Made by a program: the position numbers and the translations under genes. The notes beneath the pieces are model-generated. The model made no database searches. It saw nothing but the letters and a program-made list of their open reading frames with translations, and was not told the origin of the DNA. This document shows positions 17,545-25,033 of a stretch of DNA of 53,608 nt, in pieces (position 1 is the first letter of the stretch; each line of letters begins with the position of its first letter). This DNA is from Bacteroidota bacterium (GTDB lineage Bacteria; Bacteroidota; Bacteroidia; Chitinophagales; Chitinophagaceae). The stretch covers positions 1 through 53,608 of the forward strand of contig JAFEAJ010000011.1 in assembly GCA_018266455.1 (NCBI GenBank). Direction: 5' to 3'.

Positions 17545-17918
17545 TACAATTTATTTACCCTTGCCATTAACATCCGCATAGGGTGCAGTGTTCTTGTAAA
17601 CGGATTTAATACCAACCCCAATGCTTCTAAAGTAGTGGCGCCTAATAATGCTGCATCTTCAGGCTCGCCATAAATTACAGGCACAGAACCGCCTTCGCCT
17701 CCATACTCAAAATACGCATCTCCCACTTTTCTTGAAATTTCTGTGCCGTCAGCCAATGAAAATTCTACCACTTTGTATGGTTCAATCCCTAATTCATCAA
17801 GTGATTTTCCCGGGACAAGGCTATACACTGCACCACTGTCAATCATGAAATCAACTTCTCTTTCAGAGAGTGATTTTCTTGATTCTTTTATTTTAAATTT
17901 CGCATAGGTAATGCCCAT
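17544..17918 (-). CDS. Retropepsin-like (clan AA) aspartic protease
   Basis: 124 aa, the size of a single-domain retropepsin that acts as a dimer. The catalytic motif is VDFMIDSGAVYSLVP (Asp-Ser-Gly near residue 27), and the second family hallmark is the hydrophobic LLGATTLEALGLVLNP followed by basic residues, equal to the LLG-x-D/T-FL-x-x-hGL segment of these proteases. It has no signal peptide or membrane anchor, so it is probably cytosolic. It resembles the small stand-alone clan AA family often found beside unrelated genes in bacteria and archaea. The start is one base after the VOC gene stop, and its stop overlaps the next gene. The substrate is unknown. Confidence 0.8.
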   Translation of the reverse strand: MGITYAKFKIKESRKSLSEREVDFMIDSGAVYSLVPGKSLDELGIEPYKVVEFSLADGTEISRKVGDAYFEYGGEGGSVPVIYGEPEDAALLGATTLEALGLVLNPFTRTLHPMRMLMARVNKL

Positions 17919-17919
17919 A

Positions 17920-18327
17920 TTATTTTTTTTCAGTAGAATTAATCATCCAGCTCACGCCGAATTTATCTTTCAGCATACCAAACACATCGCCCCAAAATTG
18001 TTTGGCAAGTGGCAAAGTAACAGTCCCGCCTTTTGCAAGTTTATTAAACGTTTCATAAGCTTTCCCTTCATTATCAAAACCGATTGCCAATTGAATATTG
18101 CCATCTGTTGATACTTTTTCTCCTTTACTGGCATCAGAGATCATAAGGATATTGTCATCAAACTCAATTTTCGCATGCATGATCTTCTGCTTCCAATCCT
18201 CATCGCTGGGCATCGGGCTCTCGCCGTAACGCCCCAGTTGAGCTATCGCCCCGCCCAATGCATTAACATAAAAATTCATAGCTTCTTCCGCATTGCCTGC
18301 AAACATCAAATAAGGATTCAACTTCAT
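17920..18327 (-). CDS. VOC/glyoxalase-superfamily protein, PhnB-like
   Basis: 135 aa. The opening MKLNPYLMFAGNAEEAMNFY and the later segment LPLAKQFWGDVFGMLKDKFGVSWMIN are typical of the PhnB/3-demethylubiquinone-methyltransferase-like branch of the vicinal-oxygen-chelate superfamily. Such proteins are small dimers of paired beta-alpha-beta-beta-beta units. Many have no known substrate. It lies 15 bases after nuoE and one base before the protease gene, so it appears co-transcribed with complex I, though nothing links it chemically to NADH oxidation. Confidence 0.88.
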   Translation of the reverse strand: MKLNPYLMFAGNAEEAMNFYVNALGGAIAQLGRYGESPMPSDEDWKQKIMHAKIEFDDNILMISDASKGEKVSTDGNIQLAIGFDNEGKAYETFNKLAKGGTVTLPLAKQFWGDVFGMLKDKFGVSWMINSTEKK

Positions 18328-18342
18328 ATTCTATTCGGTTAT

Positions 18343-18846
18343 TTAATTATTCAATGCAGCAGTTTGCCGGCACTCTTCAATAATGGCGTCCACTTTTTGT
18401 TTCGTCAAATGTTCTTTATAAATTTTCCCGAGCTGCATCATCGGGGCATAGCCACAGGCACCAAGGCATTCGGTTGTTTTTAAAGTAAACAAACCGTCAG
18501 GGGTTGTCTCACCAACGTTAATGCCTAATTTCTGTTTGATATAATCAATAATATTATCGCTCCCGCACAACATGCACGGGCCAGTCTGGCAAACCTCGAA
18601 CATATATTTCCCAATGGGCTTCAGGTTGTACATCGAATAAAATGTAGCCACTTCATATACTTCGATCGGTTCGATTTTCAATAAGGAAGCGACATAATCC
18701 ATTGTATCAGTGCTCAGCCAATGCCCGAATTCTTCCTGCGCCAGGTGCAGCACGGGTAATAACGCGCTTTTTTGCTTGCCTTCGGGATAGCGCGAAACTA
18801 TTTCGCTGAATTTTTTCAATTTTTCTTCTGAAAACGGAATGCTCAT
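18343..18846 (-). CDS. nuoE: NADH-quinone oxidoreductase subunit E
   Basis: 167 aa with the start at MSIPFSEEKLKKFSEIV. The frame is open 13 codons further to 18885, but that part overlaps nuoD and is encoded by AT-rich spacer sequence. NuoE is a thioredoxin-like subunit with the N1a [2Fe-2S] cluster. The ligands are in CQTGPCMLCGSD (two Cys used) and ECLGACGYAPMMQLG. The N-terminal helical region contains LPVLHLAQEEFGHWLS. The next gene downstream is the VOC protein, 15 bases away, where most genomes have nuoF. Confidence 0.96.
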   Translation of the reverse strand: MSIPFSEEKLKKFSEIVSRYPEGKQKSALLPVLHLAQEEFGHWLSTDTMDYVASLLKIEPIEVYEVATFYSMYNLKPIGKYMFEVCQTGPCMLCGSDNIIDYIKQKLGINVGETTPDGLFTLKTTECLGACGYAPMMQLGKIYKEHLTKQKVDAIIEECRQTAALNN

Positions 18847-18877
18847 TATTAATTCATCATTTTTAATTATTGATTGC

Positions 18878-20113
18878 TCACGCATCCATTTCTCCCGCTA
18901 TCAAATTCAGGCTGCTCATCACGATGATCGCATCGCTCAACATACTTCCTTTTGTCAGCTCGGAATAAGCCTGGTAATAAATAAAGCAAGGCCTCCTGAA
19001 ATGCAGCCTGTAAGGAGTTCTTCCCCCATCGCTGATCAAATAAAAACCAAGCTCGCCGTTGCCGCCTTCTACTGAATGGTACACTTCGCCGGGGGGGATT
19101 TCCGTTTCGCCCATCACAATTTTAAAATGCCATATAAGCGCTTCCATTTTCGTGTACACATCTGCTTTGGGCGGCAAATAATATTCCGGGGCATCTGCAT
19201 GATATACTTCTGCATCTGCTCCTTTAAATTCCTGTACTTTTCTATATGCCTGTTCAATAATCCTTAGGGATTGCCACATTTCCTGGTTGCGTACCAAAAA
19301 CCTGTCATAGCAATCGCCTGTTGCGCCAACGGGTATATCAAACTCAAAATCCTGATAGCTGCTATATGGCGTATGAACGCGCACGTCATAATCAACACCG
19401 GCGGCACGCAAATTAGGGCCGGTGAACCCATAGTTCAATGCGCGTTGGGCACTGATAGGCCCTGCCCCAATAGTGCGATCCATGAAAATGCGGTTGCGGT
19501 TGAAAAGGTTTTCAAATTCTTTCAGCACAGCAGGGTATTCGTTCAAAAATTTTTCAAGCTTCTCAAAGGCAGTATTTGAAAAGTTCCTTTCAAATCCTCC
19601 TATTCGGCCAATGTTGGTTGTAAGCCTTGCCCCGCACACTTCTTCATATATTTCATAAATCAACTCGCGGTATTGCATCACGTATAAAAAGCCGGTATAA
19701 GCGCCCGAGTCAACTCCAACCACCGAATTGCAGATAAGATGATCCGAAATCCTGGCCAGTTCCATAATAATAATGCGCAAGTAATCCACCCGTTTAGGGG
19801 TTTGTACACCCAGCAATTTTTCGCAGGCAAGGTGCCAGCCCATATTGTTGATAGGCGCCGAACAATAATTTAGCCTGTCTGTTAGCGTAGTGATCTGGTA
19901 TAAGGGGCGGCGTTCTGCCAGTTTTTCAAATGCCCTATGGATATAGCCTACCGTCTGCTCTGCTGAAACAATTTTTTCTCCGTCCAGCTCTACGATATTT
20001 TGGAACACACCATGAGTGGCAGGATGCGTTGGCCCGAGGTTGAGCGTAATGGTCGCTTTTTCAATGCTCCCTTCAGGCAGTTTTACATGATGATGTGTTA
20101 TTGTTTCGGGCAT
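18878..20113 (-). CDS. nuoD: NADH-quinone oxidoreductase subunit D
   Basis: 411 aa. NuoD, the 49-kDa subunit, lines the quinone pocket with NuoB. The family motifs NLGPTHPATHGVFQNIVELDGE (shown here in part), GYIHRAFEKLAERRPLYQ, and DYLRIIIMELARISDHLI are present, with the conserved His and Tyr of the quinone site. It is a separate gene and not fused to nuoC, unlike in E. coli. It lies 84 bases after nuoC in a spacer rich in repeated words and 31 bases before nuoE. Confidence 0.97.
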   Translation of the reverse strand: MPETITHHHVKLPEGSIEKATITLNLGPTHPATHGVFQNIVELDGEKIVSAEQTVGYIHRAFEKLAERRPLYQITTLTDRLNYCSAPINNMGWHLACEKLLGVQTPKRVDYLRIIIMELARISDHLICNSVVGVDSGAYTGFLYVMQYRELIYEIYEEVCGARLTTNIGRIGGFERNFSNTAFEKLEKFLNEYPAVLKEFENLFNRNRIFMDRTIGAGPISAQRALNYGFTGPNLRAAGVDYDVRVHTPYSSYQDFEFDIPVGATGDCYDRFLVRNQEMWQSLRIIEQAYRKVQEFKGADAEVYHADAPEYYLPPKADVYTKMEALIWHFKIVMGETEIPPGEVYHSVEGGNGELGFYLISDGGRTPYRLHFRRPCFIYYQAYSELTKGSMLSDAIIVMSSLNLIAGEMDA

Positions 20114-20197
20114 GTGCGATTTACAATTTTTAATTGCTCAATTTGAAAATTTTTCAATTGCGCCATTGAGCCATTGCGCAATTTTCAAATTTGCCGG
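20114..20197. repeat. nuoC-nuoD spacer with repeated AATTTTCAAATT and GCCATT words
   Basis: The 84-base spacer is built from short repeated and partly inverted words: CAATTTGAAAATTTTTCAAT, GCGCCATTGAGCCATTGCGC, and AATTTTCAAATTTG. A closely related string (ATTTTCAAATTGCGCCATT, 44532-44550) lies upstream of lpdA. This looks like a short dispersed element of the genome. It could also form hairpins in the nuo mRNA between two subunit genes. Confidence 0.55.
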
Positions 20198-20701
20198 CTA
20201 TCTCCCGAACATGGCATCATCTTTATCAATCCTGGTCTGATCTTCCAGGGGATACTGCTTCCGCATCGGGAAATATTCCATTTCATCAACATTCAATATT
20301 CGTTTCAGGTTTGGATGGCCAACAAAGTTTACCCCAAAAAAATCATAGGTTTCCCTTTCCATCCAGTTTGCCGAAGAATATAATTGGGTAGCTGTAAAAA
20401 TGTCTGGCTTATTGATATCAGTAAAGACTTTGAAGCGGATGCGGATATTATCAGCCAGGTTGTGCAGGTGATATACCACAGCAAGTTCTTTTCCCGATTT
20501 ATCAGGATAGTGGATAGCAGTGAGATCGGTGAGGAATTGAAAGCGCAGCTCTCCGTCATCATACAGGAATTGCATCACTTTCAAGTTCATATCTTTTGGC
20601 GCCTCGAAGGTGAGCATGCCATAAGGTTCTTCAAAACCCGAGACCTGATCGCCGAATTTTTCTATCAGCCTTGCTTTAATTGTTGCGTTGTTTAGCGACA
20701 T
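20198..20701 (-). CDS. nuoC: NADH-quinone oxidoreductase subunit C
   Basis: 167 aa, the 30-kDa subunit of the peripheral arm. The family block ERETYDFFGVNFVGHPNLKR is present near residues 110-130, followed by PMRKQYPLEDQ at 145-155. It is not fused to NuoD. It lies 55 bases after nuoB. The short tail after the quinone-arm motif (RIDKDDAMFGR) is polar and ends just before the repeat-rich spacer. Confidence 0.96.
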   Translation of the reverse strand: MSLNNATIKARLIEKFGDQVSGFEEPYGMLTFEAPKDMNLKVMQFLYDDGELRFQFLTDLTAIHYPDKSGKELAVVYHLHNLADNIRIRFKVFTDINKPDIFTATQLYSSANWMERETYDFFGVNFVGHPNLKRILNVDEMEYFPMRKQYPLEDQTRIDKDDAMFGR

Positions 20702-20756
20702 AAAAAAAGTAAAAATTAGCGGTACCTCTTTTGAATTTTATTATTTTACTTTTTAA

Positions 20757-21347
20757 TTATTGAATACCGTAGCTCTCTAATAGTTTTTTATATCTTTCGC
20801 TGTTCCTTCTCCTCAAGCTTTCATGCCCTACCAGGTCCTGTACCCGCATAAAGCCATCCAAAATGGCTTCCGGCCTCGGTGCACAGCCCGGAACATACAC
20901 ATCAACCGGAACAACCTGGTCAATTCCCTGCAGAACGGAATAGGTATCGAAAATCCCACCGCTTGAGGCACAGGCCCCGACAGCTATTACCCATCGCGGT
21001 TCGGCCATTTGCAAATAAACCTGTTTAACGATCGGCCCCATTTTTTTTGCGATGGTCCCCATCACCATCAGCAAATCGCATTGACGGGGCGAAAAGCCAA
21101 GGCGCTCTGCGCCAAATCGCGCCAGGTCATAATGGGAAGCCATAGTAGCCATGAACTCGATGCCGCAGCATGAAGTTGCAAAAGGCATGGGCCAAATGGA
21201 ATTTTTGCGGGCAAGGCCCACAACATCGTTGAGTTTTGTCGCAAAAAACCCTTCCCCCACATAGCCATCAGGCGCATCGGCCATGCTGATGTTATCTTTA
21301 GGATCGGCAGGTTTAGGATGAATATTGAACTGAACCGGACGAGGCAT
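20757..21347 (-). CDS. nuoB: NADH-quinone oxidoreductase subunit B
   Basis: 196 aa. NuoB carries cluster N2, the last iron-sulfur centre before quinone. The four Cys ligands are visible: the tandem pair C60-C61 (TSCCGIEF), C126 (VGACASSGGIFDTYSV) and C155 (VPGCAPRPEAI). The first 30 residues are a Pro-rich variable extension. It lies 108 bases after nuoA, in a spacer of TTAATTATTAA-like words, and 55 bases before nuoC. Confidence 0.97.
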   Translation of the reverse strand: MPRPVQFNIHPKPADPKDNISMADAPDGYVGEGFFATKLNDVVGLARKNSIWPMPFATSCCGIEFMATMASHYDLARFGAERLGFSPRQCDLLMVMGTIAKKMGPIVKQVYLQMAEPRWVIAVGACASSGGIFDTYSVLQGIDQVVPVDVYVPGCAPRPEAILDGFMRVQDLVGHESLRRRNSERYKKLLESYGIQ

Positions 21348-21455
21348 ATTTTTAATTTATAATTTACAATTAATAATTGGTGTTCTGATTGATAACAAAT
21401 GCTAAGCATTAATGTTACATGAATTATTAATTATTCATTGTTAATTCTTAATTAT

Positions 21456-21866
21456 CTAATCTTCCCAGGCCAGCGCGCCTTTTTTAATAATGTATATAAA
21501 ACCAATAAGGAAAAAAGCCACGAATAGCAGAACTGCAGAAAAGCCTTCCCACCCTAACGCTTTAAAGTTGACGGCATAAGGATAGAAAAAAATCACTTCT
21601 ACATCGAACAGCACAAATAAAATAGCTACTAAAAAATATTTTACTGCCATTGGCTGGCGTGCATTGCCAACGCCTTCTATACCACTTTCGAAATTGGATA
21701 GCTTATCTGAAGTTTTTCTTTTAGGGCCTAACAAATGTGTAACGCCTAAAACCAGTGCTACAAAGCCAAGCGCAAAGAAAAATTGTATGCCGATGGGAAG
21801 GTAAGATGCACTTGTCGTGCCTTCAGCAAGAGAAACCGGGTTTGCCTGCAAAAGGAAAATATCCAT
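21456..21866 (-). CDS. nuoA: NADH-quinone oxidoreductase subunit A
   Basis: 136 aa. NuoA is a three-helix membrane subunit of complex I. The conserved parts are KLSNFESGIEGVGNARQPM, then KYFLVAILFVLFDVEVIFFYPY with conserved Asp and Glu residues of the helix, and a C-terminal helix ending GALAWED. The N-terminus up to about residue 25 is a polar periplasmic stretch. It is the first gene of the operon and has a well-formed promoter 23-52 bases upstream. Confidence 0.97.
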   Translation of the reverse strand: MDIFLLQANPVSLAEGTTSASYLPIGIQFFFALGFVALVLGVTHLLGPKRKTSDKLSNFESGIEGVGNARQPMAVKYFLVAILFVLFDVEVIFFYPYAVNFKALGWEGFSAVLLFVAFFLIGFIYIIKKGALAWED

Positions 21867-21888
21867 TTTGTTGATATTGCTTCACCAG

Positions 21889-21918
21889 CAAAAATAAGGC
21901 AGCAGGCGCAATTTCCAA
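21889..21918 (-). promoter_or_regulatory. Promoter of the nuo operon
   Basis: On the minus strand a TTG (21916-21918) is separated by 19 bases from TATTTTTG (21889-21896), matching the Bacteroidota primary-sigma consensus TTG-N19-TAnnTTTG. The -7 box ends 22 bases before the nuoA ATG, leaving a leader of about 15-18 bases. It lies between the nuoA start and the terminator of the upstream TPR gene, as expected for an operon promoter. Confidence 0.65.
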
Positions 21919-21941
21919 TTCTTAAAAAAAAATACTCGAAA

Positions 21942-21981
21942 TTAAAAGCCCTTTACCGATTGATGTATTCAGCAAAGGGCC
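21942..21981 (-). terminator. Terminator of the TPR gene, upstream of nuoA
   Basis: A seven-base stem (GCCCTTT with AAAGGGC, 21948-21954 and 21974-21980) encloses a 19-base loop and is followed on the minus strand by TTTTAATTT. It lies 29 bases past the stop of the TPR protein gene and just before the nuoA promoter, so it separates the two units. Confidence 0.6.
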
Positions 21982-22009
21982 TTATTTGTTTTTATGCGCA
22001 ATTAAAAAA

Positions 22010-23710
22010 TTACCGTGCGCTTTTTTTTGTCTTGGGTTTTGTAGCCTGAGACTTGTTTGCAGGCTGGGCTTTTGGCGGCGGAGCCGTAAGTATTTCGATG
22101 AATTTTGCAGCGGTCGTGTTCCCGGGATCGACCTCTAACACTTTCCTTAAATAAAATACAGAGCTGTCTTTATCTTTTTTGATGTCATTAAAATAAGAAG
22201 CAAGATAATAATAGGACTCAATTGCCTGATTTTTATATTTTGCCGAATCAGGAGAAGTTCTTGCAAACTGAGCTAATTTTTTATAGGGCTCTACCGCTAA
22301 CCCCTGCGAGTTCAATGAATCATCCTGAGCTCTTTTGGTTTTTGCGCACCATAGATATCCATATATCTCATTTGGGTATTTTTGTTCATACACGCCGCAG
22401 AAAATAGAATCGGCCCTTTGATAATAACCTGCACTGTAGTTTGCATATCCCCAACGGTACAGTTCTGCCTGTGCAGGGTTTTTTGTGAGCTTATAGGCTT
22501 CCCCTTCCCAATAGGCCATACCCGGTTTGTATTTGCTGCTCGTAAATGCGCCGGCAGCATCCTGGGCATCTTTTAATTTATCTGCAAGTGCGGTATCTGC
22601 ATCTACCGCTTTTCTGTAGTTTAATGAAGCCAAAGAGTCATTGCCGGGGAACTTGAGCAGCACCTTGGCATAAAAGGTATAGTCCATTGGCACAAAATCT
22701 TCCGCTTTCTGATGGGCAAAATACTGGTCCAAATAATTTTTCGCGTTCAGCGAGTCTCCCTGGTCATTGTAGCAATAAGCAATCAACTTATAATACAAGG
22801 GGTCGGCATTTGTGCCAAGAGAAGAAATTTTTTGCTGCGATTGGGAGATACACTCCTGGTATTTTTTTGCTGCATACTGGAAGCTGATCCTGTCATAATC
22901 ATCTCTGGGCCTGTGGTCAGAAACTGCGGCATATTTATCGAAATATTCGATGGCTTTGTTCACATCACGGTAAAACCAGTAATAAAACAATTCATAATAT
23001 GCGGGGCCATAAGAAGGGTCAAGGGCAATGGCTTTCTGGAAGGCAGGCAAAAAATAATCCGTATTTTTTTGTGTAAGATAAATTTTACCGATTTTAAATT
23101 CCGCTTCTGCCAGTTTGGGATCCAGTTCCAGCGCCTTTTGATAATTGGTAACGGCATTGCCGCCATCAATCAGCAATTGACGGTACACATCGCCCAACAA
23201 CACGTAAGTTTCCGGGTCATGAAATTTCTTTGTCTGTGTAGCCATATTCAGCTTTTCAATAGCATAAGCTGCGTCGCCATTTTTTGAGTTGGCATTGGCC
23301 CTGCCAATTGCATTGAGGATGTCAACATCTTTTCCTTTAGTAAGGCTTATTGCAGTTTCAAAACGTTGTTTTGCATCTGCCTTCTTTCCTTCCCGCAGCT
23401 CTATTTCTCCCATGCCCGCCAACAGCAAAGGCGCATTGCCATTTGTTTGAAGTGCTTTCTGGTACAACGCTTTTGCAGCAACAGTATCCCTGACGCCTGA
23501 GGCGGTAGAAGCTGTTAATAAAGTTTGCCCAAGCCAATAAGTAGCCTCGATATCGTTAGGATTGGAGGCCAAAACTTTTTCAAAAGTTTCCTTTGCGCTT
23601 TCAAAACGCTCATAATACAGGAATTTTTTCCCCTGGTCAACCGCTTGTGCAGACAGTGCGTTAGCTGCCAGCACAATGACTGCCACTAACCCAAAACGAA
23701 CTTTCTTCAT
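22010..23710 (-). CDS. Exported tetratricopeptide-repeat protein
   Basis: 566 aa. A signal peptide is visible (MKKVRFGLVAVIVLAANALSAQA), so the protein is likely periplasmic. Tandem TPR units run through about 25-280 (for example ERFESAKETFEKVLASNPND and YQKALELDPKLAEAEFKIGK), with further repeats at about 330-365 and 480-545 (VFYLRKVLEVDPGNTTAAKF). The tail is low-complexity, rich in Pro, Gln and Lys, and ends KTKKSAR. It lies 48 bases downstream of a PstS-like lipoprotein in the same direction, following tonB and a small membrane protein. TPR proteins in this position are probably scaffolds; the partner is unknown. Confidence 0.85.
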   Translation of the reverse strand: MKKVRFGLVAVIVLAANALSAQAVDQGKKFLYYERFESAKETFEKVLASNPNDIEATYWLGQTLLTASTASGVRDTVAAKALYQKALQTNGNAPLLLAGMGEIELREGKKADAKQRFETAISLTKGKDVDILNAIGRANANSKNGDAAYAIEKLNMATQTKKFHDPETYVLLGDVYRQLLIDGGNAVTNYQKALELDPKLAEAEFKIGKIYLTQKNTDYFLPAFQKAIALDPSYGPAYYELFYYWFYRDVNKAIEYFDKYAAVSDHRPRDDYDRISFQYAAKKYQECISQSQQKISSLGTNADPLYYKLIAYCYNDQGDSLNAKNYLDQYFAHQKAEDFVPMDYTFYAKVLLKFPGNDSLASLNYRKAVDADTALADKLKDAQDAAGAFTSSKYKPGMAYWEGEAYKLTKNPAQAELYRWGYANYSAGYYQRADSIFCGVYEQKYPNEIYGYLWCAKTKRAQDDSLNSQGLAVEPYKKLAQFARTSPDSAKYKNQAIESYYYLASYFNDIKKDKDSSVFYLRKVLEVDPGNTTAAKFIEILTAPPPKAQPANKSQATKPKTKKSAR

Positions 23711-23758
23711 AGTAAACCTTGTTTTTGTTAGAGTGTGTAAATGTATTAAAATCTGATA

Positions 23759-24694
23759 TCAATTTGCAATTTGTGTGTCGCGTATGTCAAAAGACATTCT
23801 CCCCGGCAATAAATAAGCCCTTTTGAATATCAACTGCCCTCTTTCATATTGAAGGAAGTTGACAAAATTATTCCCAATCCCACTAAAATTTTCTTTTAAT
23901 ATATAATATAGCCCCCTGATCATTGGATACCTTTTTAAATAAATATTGGCCTGATAGGGCTGAACATAAGTTTCACCGAGGCAGCTTGTGCATTGCACGG
24001 CAGCTATTTTAACTTTTTGCAAAAAAGCCTGTTGCTGTGGGTCCTCCTGGTTGCCGATCCAGCTTACCCCAATAAAGCCTACTGCATTTTCATGGTCGGC
24101 TACGTAATTGATTACTCCCTCGCTGGACCTTGCTGCCACCACGTTTTTTCCAAGCTTTCCGCCTTTTAATACCGAATCAATAGCAAACCTGACCGTGCTT
24201 GTTTGTGAGACGCCATCCATTACCACCTGTTTATTAGATGTTGTGCCATTTAACAATGATTGAACATCTTTCATAGTCAGGATCGTGTCTTTCGATTTGT
24301 TATTCACAATAATCGCAATGGCATCGTAAGCCAGCAACCCATAATTTGGCTCAAAATGAATCGAATCTTTGTAAAACCCCATTTCGCTTTTATTAAGGCC
24401 CCTCGTCACTATAATCATTCTTGTACTGTCGCTGGCAAGGTCTTTAAAGCATTCGGCCTCGGATTTGTAACGCACATTTATTTTGGCATCAGGAAATGAG
24501 GATTCGAATACTTTTATTTCCGAATCAATAACGGGTTTGAACGATTCATCCACGCTTATATTGATCGTGCCATTTGTCGGCGTTTCCACCGGAACCTTAC
24601 CCGGGTTCCCGCAGGAGATCAATTGCACCACGACAACCAGGAAACAGGAAATGCAAACAATCTTAAATTTATCCTGAAAAAAAGGAAAACACAT
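23759..24694 (-). CDS. PstS-like substrate-binding lipoprotein
   Basis: 311 aa. The N-terminus is a short basic stretch, a hydrophobic helix and the lipobox VQLISCGN, so a membrane-anchored periplasmic lipoprotein is predicted. The rest follows the PBP-like phosphate-binding family: INISVDESFKPVIDSEIKVF near residue 42, RMIIVTRGLNKSEM, LLAYDAIAIIVNN, and SRSSEGVINYVADHENAVGFIG-like sequence (seen here as ARSSEGVINYVADHENAVG). No PstC/A/B genes are nearby, so it may not serve classic phosphate uptake. Its ATG overlaps the stop of the upstream 77-aa gene by one base (TGATG), suggesting coupled translation. Confidence 0.85.
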   Translation of the reverse strand: MCFPFFQDKFKIVCISCFLVVVVQLISCGNPGKVPVETPTNGTINISVDESFKPVIDSEIKVFESSFPDAKINVRYKSEAECFKDLASDSTRMIIVTRGLNKSEMGFYKDSIHFEPNYGLLAYDAIAIIVNNKSKDTILTMKDVQSLLNGTTSNKQVVMDGVSQTSTVRFAIDSVLKGGKLGKNVVAARSSEGVINYVADHENAVGFIGVSWIGNQEDPQQQAFLQKVKIAAVQCTSCLGETYVQPYQANIYLKRYPMIRGLYYILKENFSGIGNNFVNFLQYERGQLIFKRAYLLPGRMSFDIRDTQIAN

Positions 24695-24927
24695 CAGTTA
24701 AAATAATTTTTTTTGTAGCCGCGATAAATCCTGAAACCTCCATAAAGCATGCACAGGCCAGCAAAAAAATAGCGGTAAGAATTGGCCACATTAAAACTAA
24801 AGCCAATGCGCTCTGAGAGCAAAAAAAAGACCCCCATAAAAAAAATAAGCACGCCCATGCCATAATCCATAATGGCACGCATAAGAATATAACCTTTTGT
24901 CCTTCTGTCTGGAGACTCATTTCGCAT
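24694..24927 (-). CDS. Small two-helix membrane protein, unknown function
   Basis: 77 aa, not recognised by name. Two hydrophobic helices (about 18-39 and 50-68) are joined by a short loop and flanked by basic residues (RNESPDRRTKG at the start, YRGYKKNYFN at the end). The stop overlaps the ATG of the PstS-like gene by one base, and tonB lies 106 bases upstream, so the gene is almost certainly part of a tonB-77aa-pstS-TPR unit. The tight coupling supports real coding. Confidence 0.75.
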   Translation of the reverse strand: MRNESPDRRTKGYILMRAIMDYGMGVLIFFMGVFFLLSERIGFSFNVANSYRYFFAGLCMLYGGFRIYRGYKKNYFN

Positions 24928-25033
24928 CTACCACAATTTTAATCGCTCGTGGCAAATTAAAGAATTAAATTAAAAAACAACATTAAAATATGATTAGAAG
25001 GGCCATTATTACAGCCTTTATCAGTTCGCCCAA

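Noticed and set aside
18343..18885. Longer NuoE beginning MREQSIIKNDELIM
   Set aside because: The extension overlaps nuoD and is encoded by AT-rich spacer words; the family begins near MSIPFSEE.
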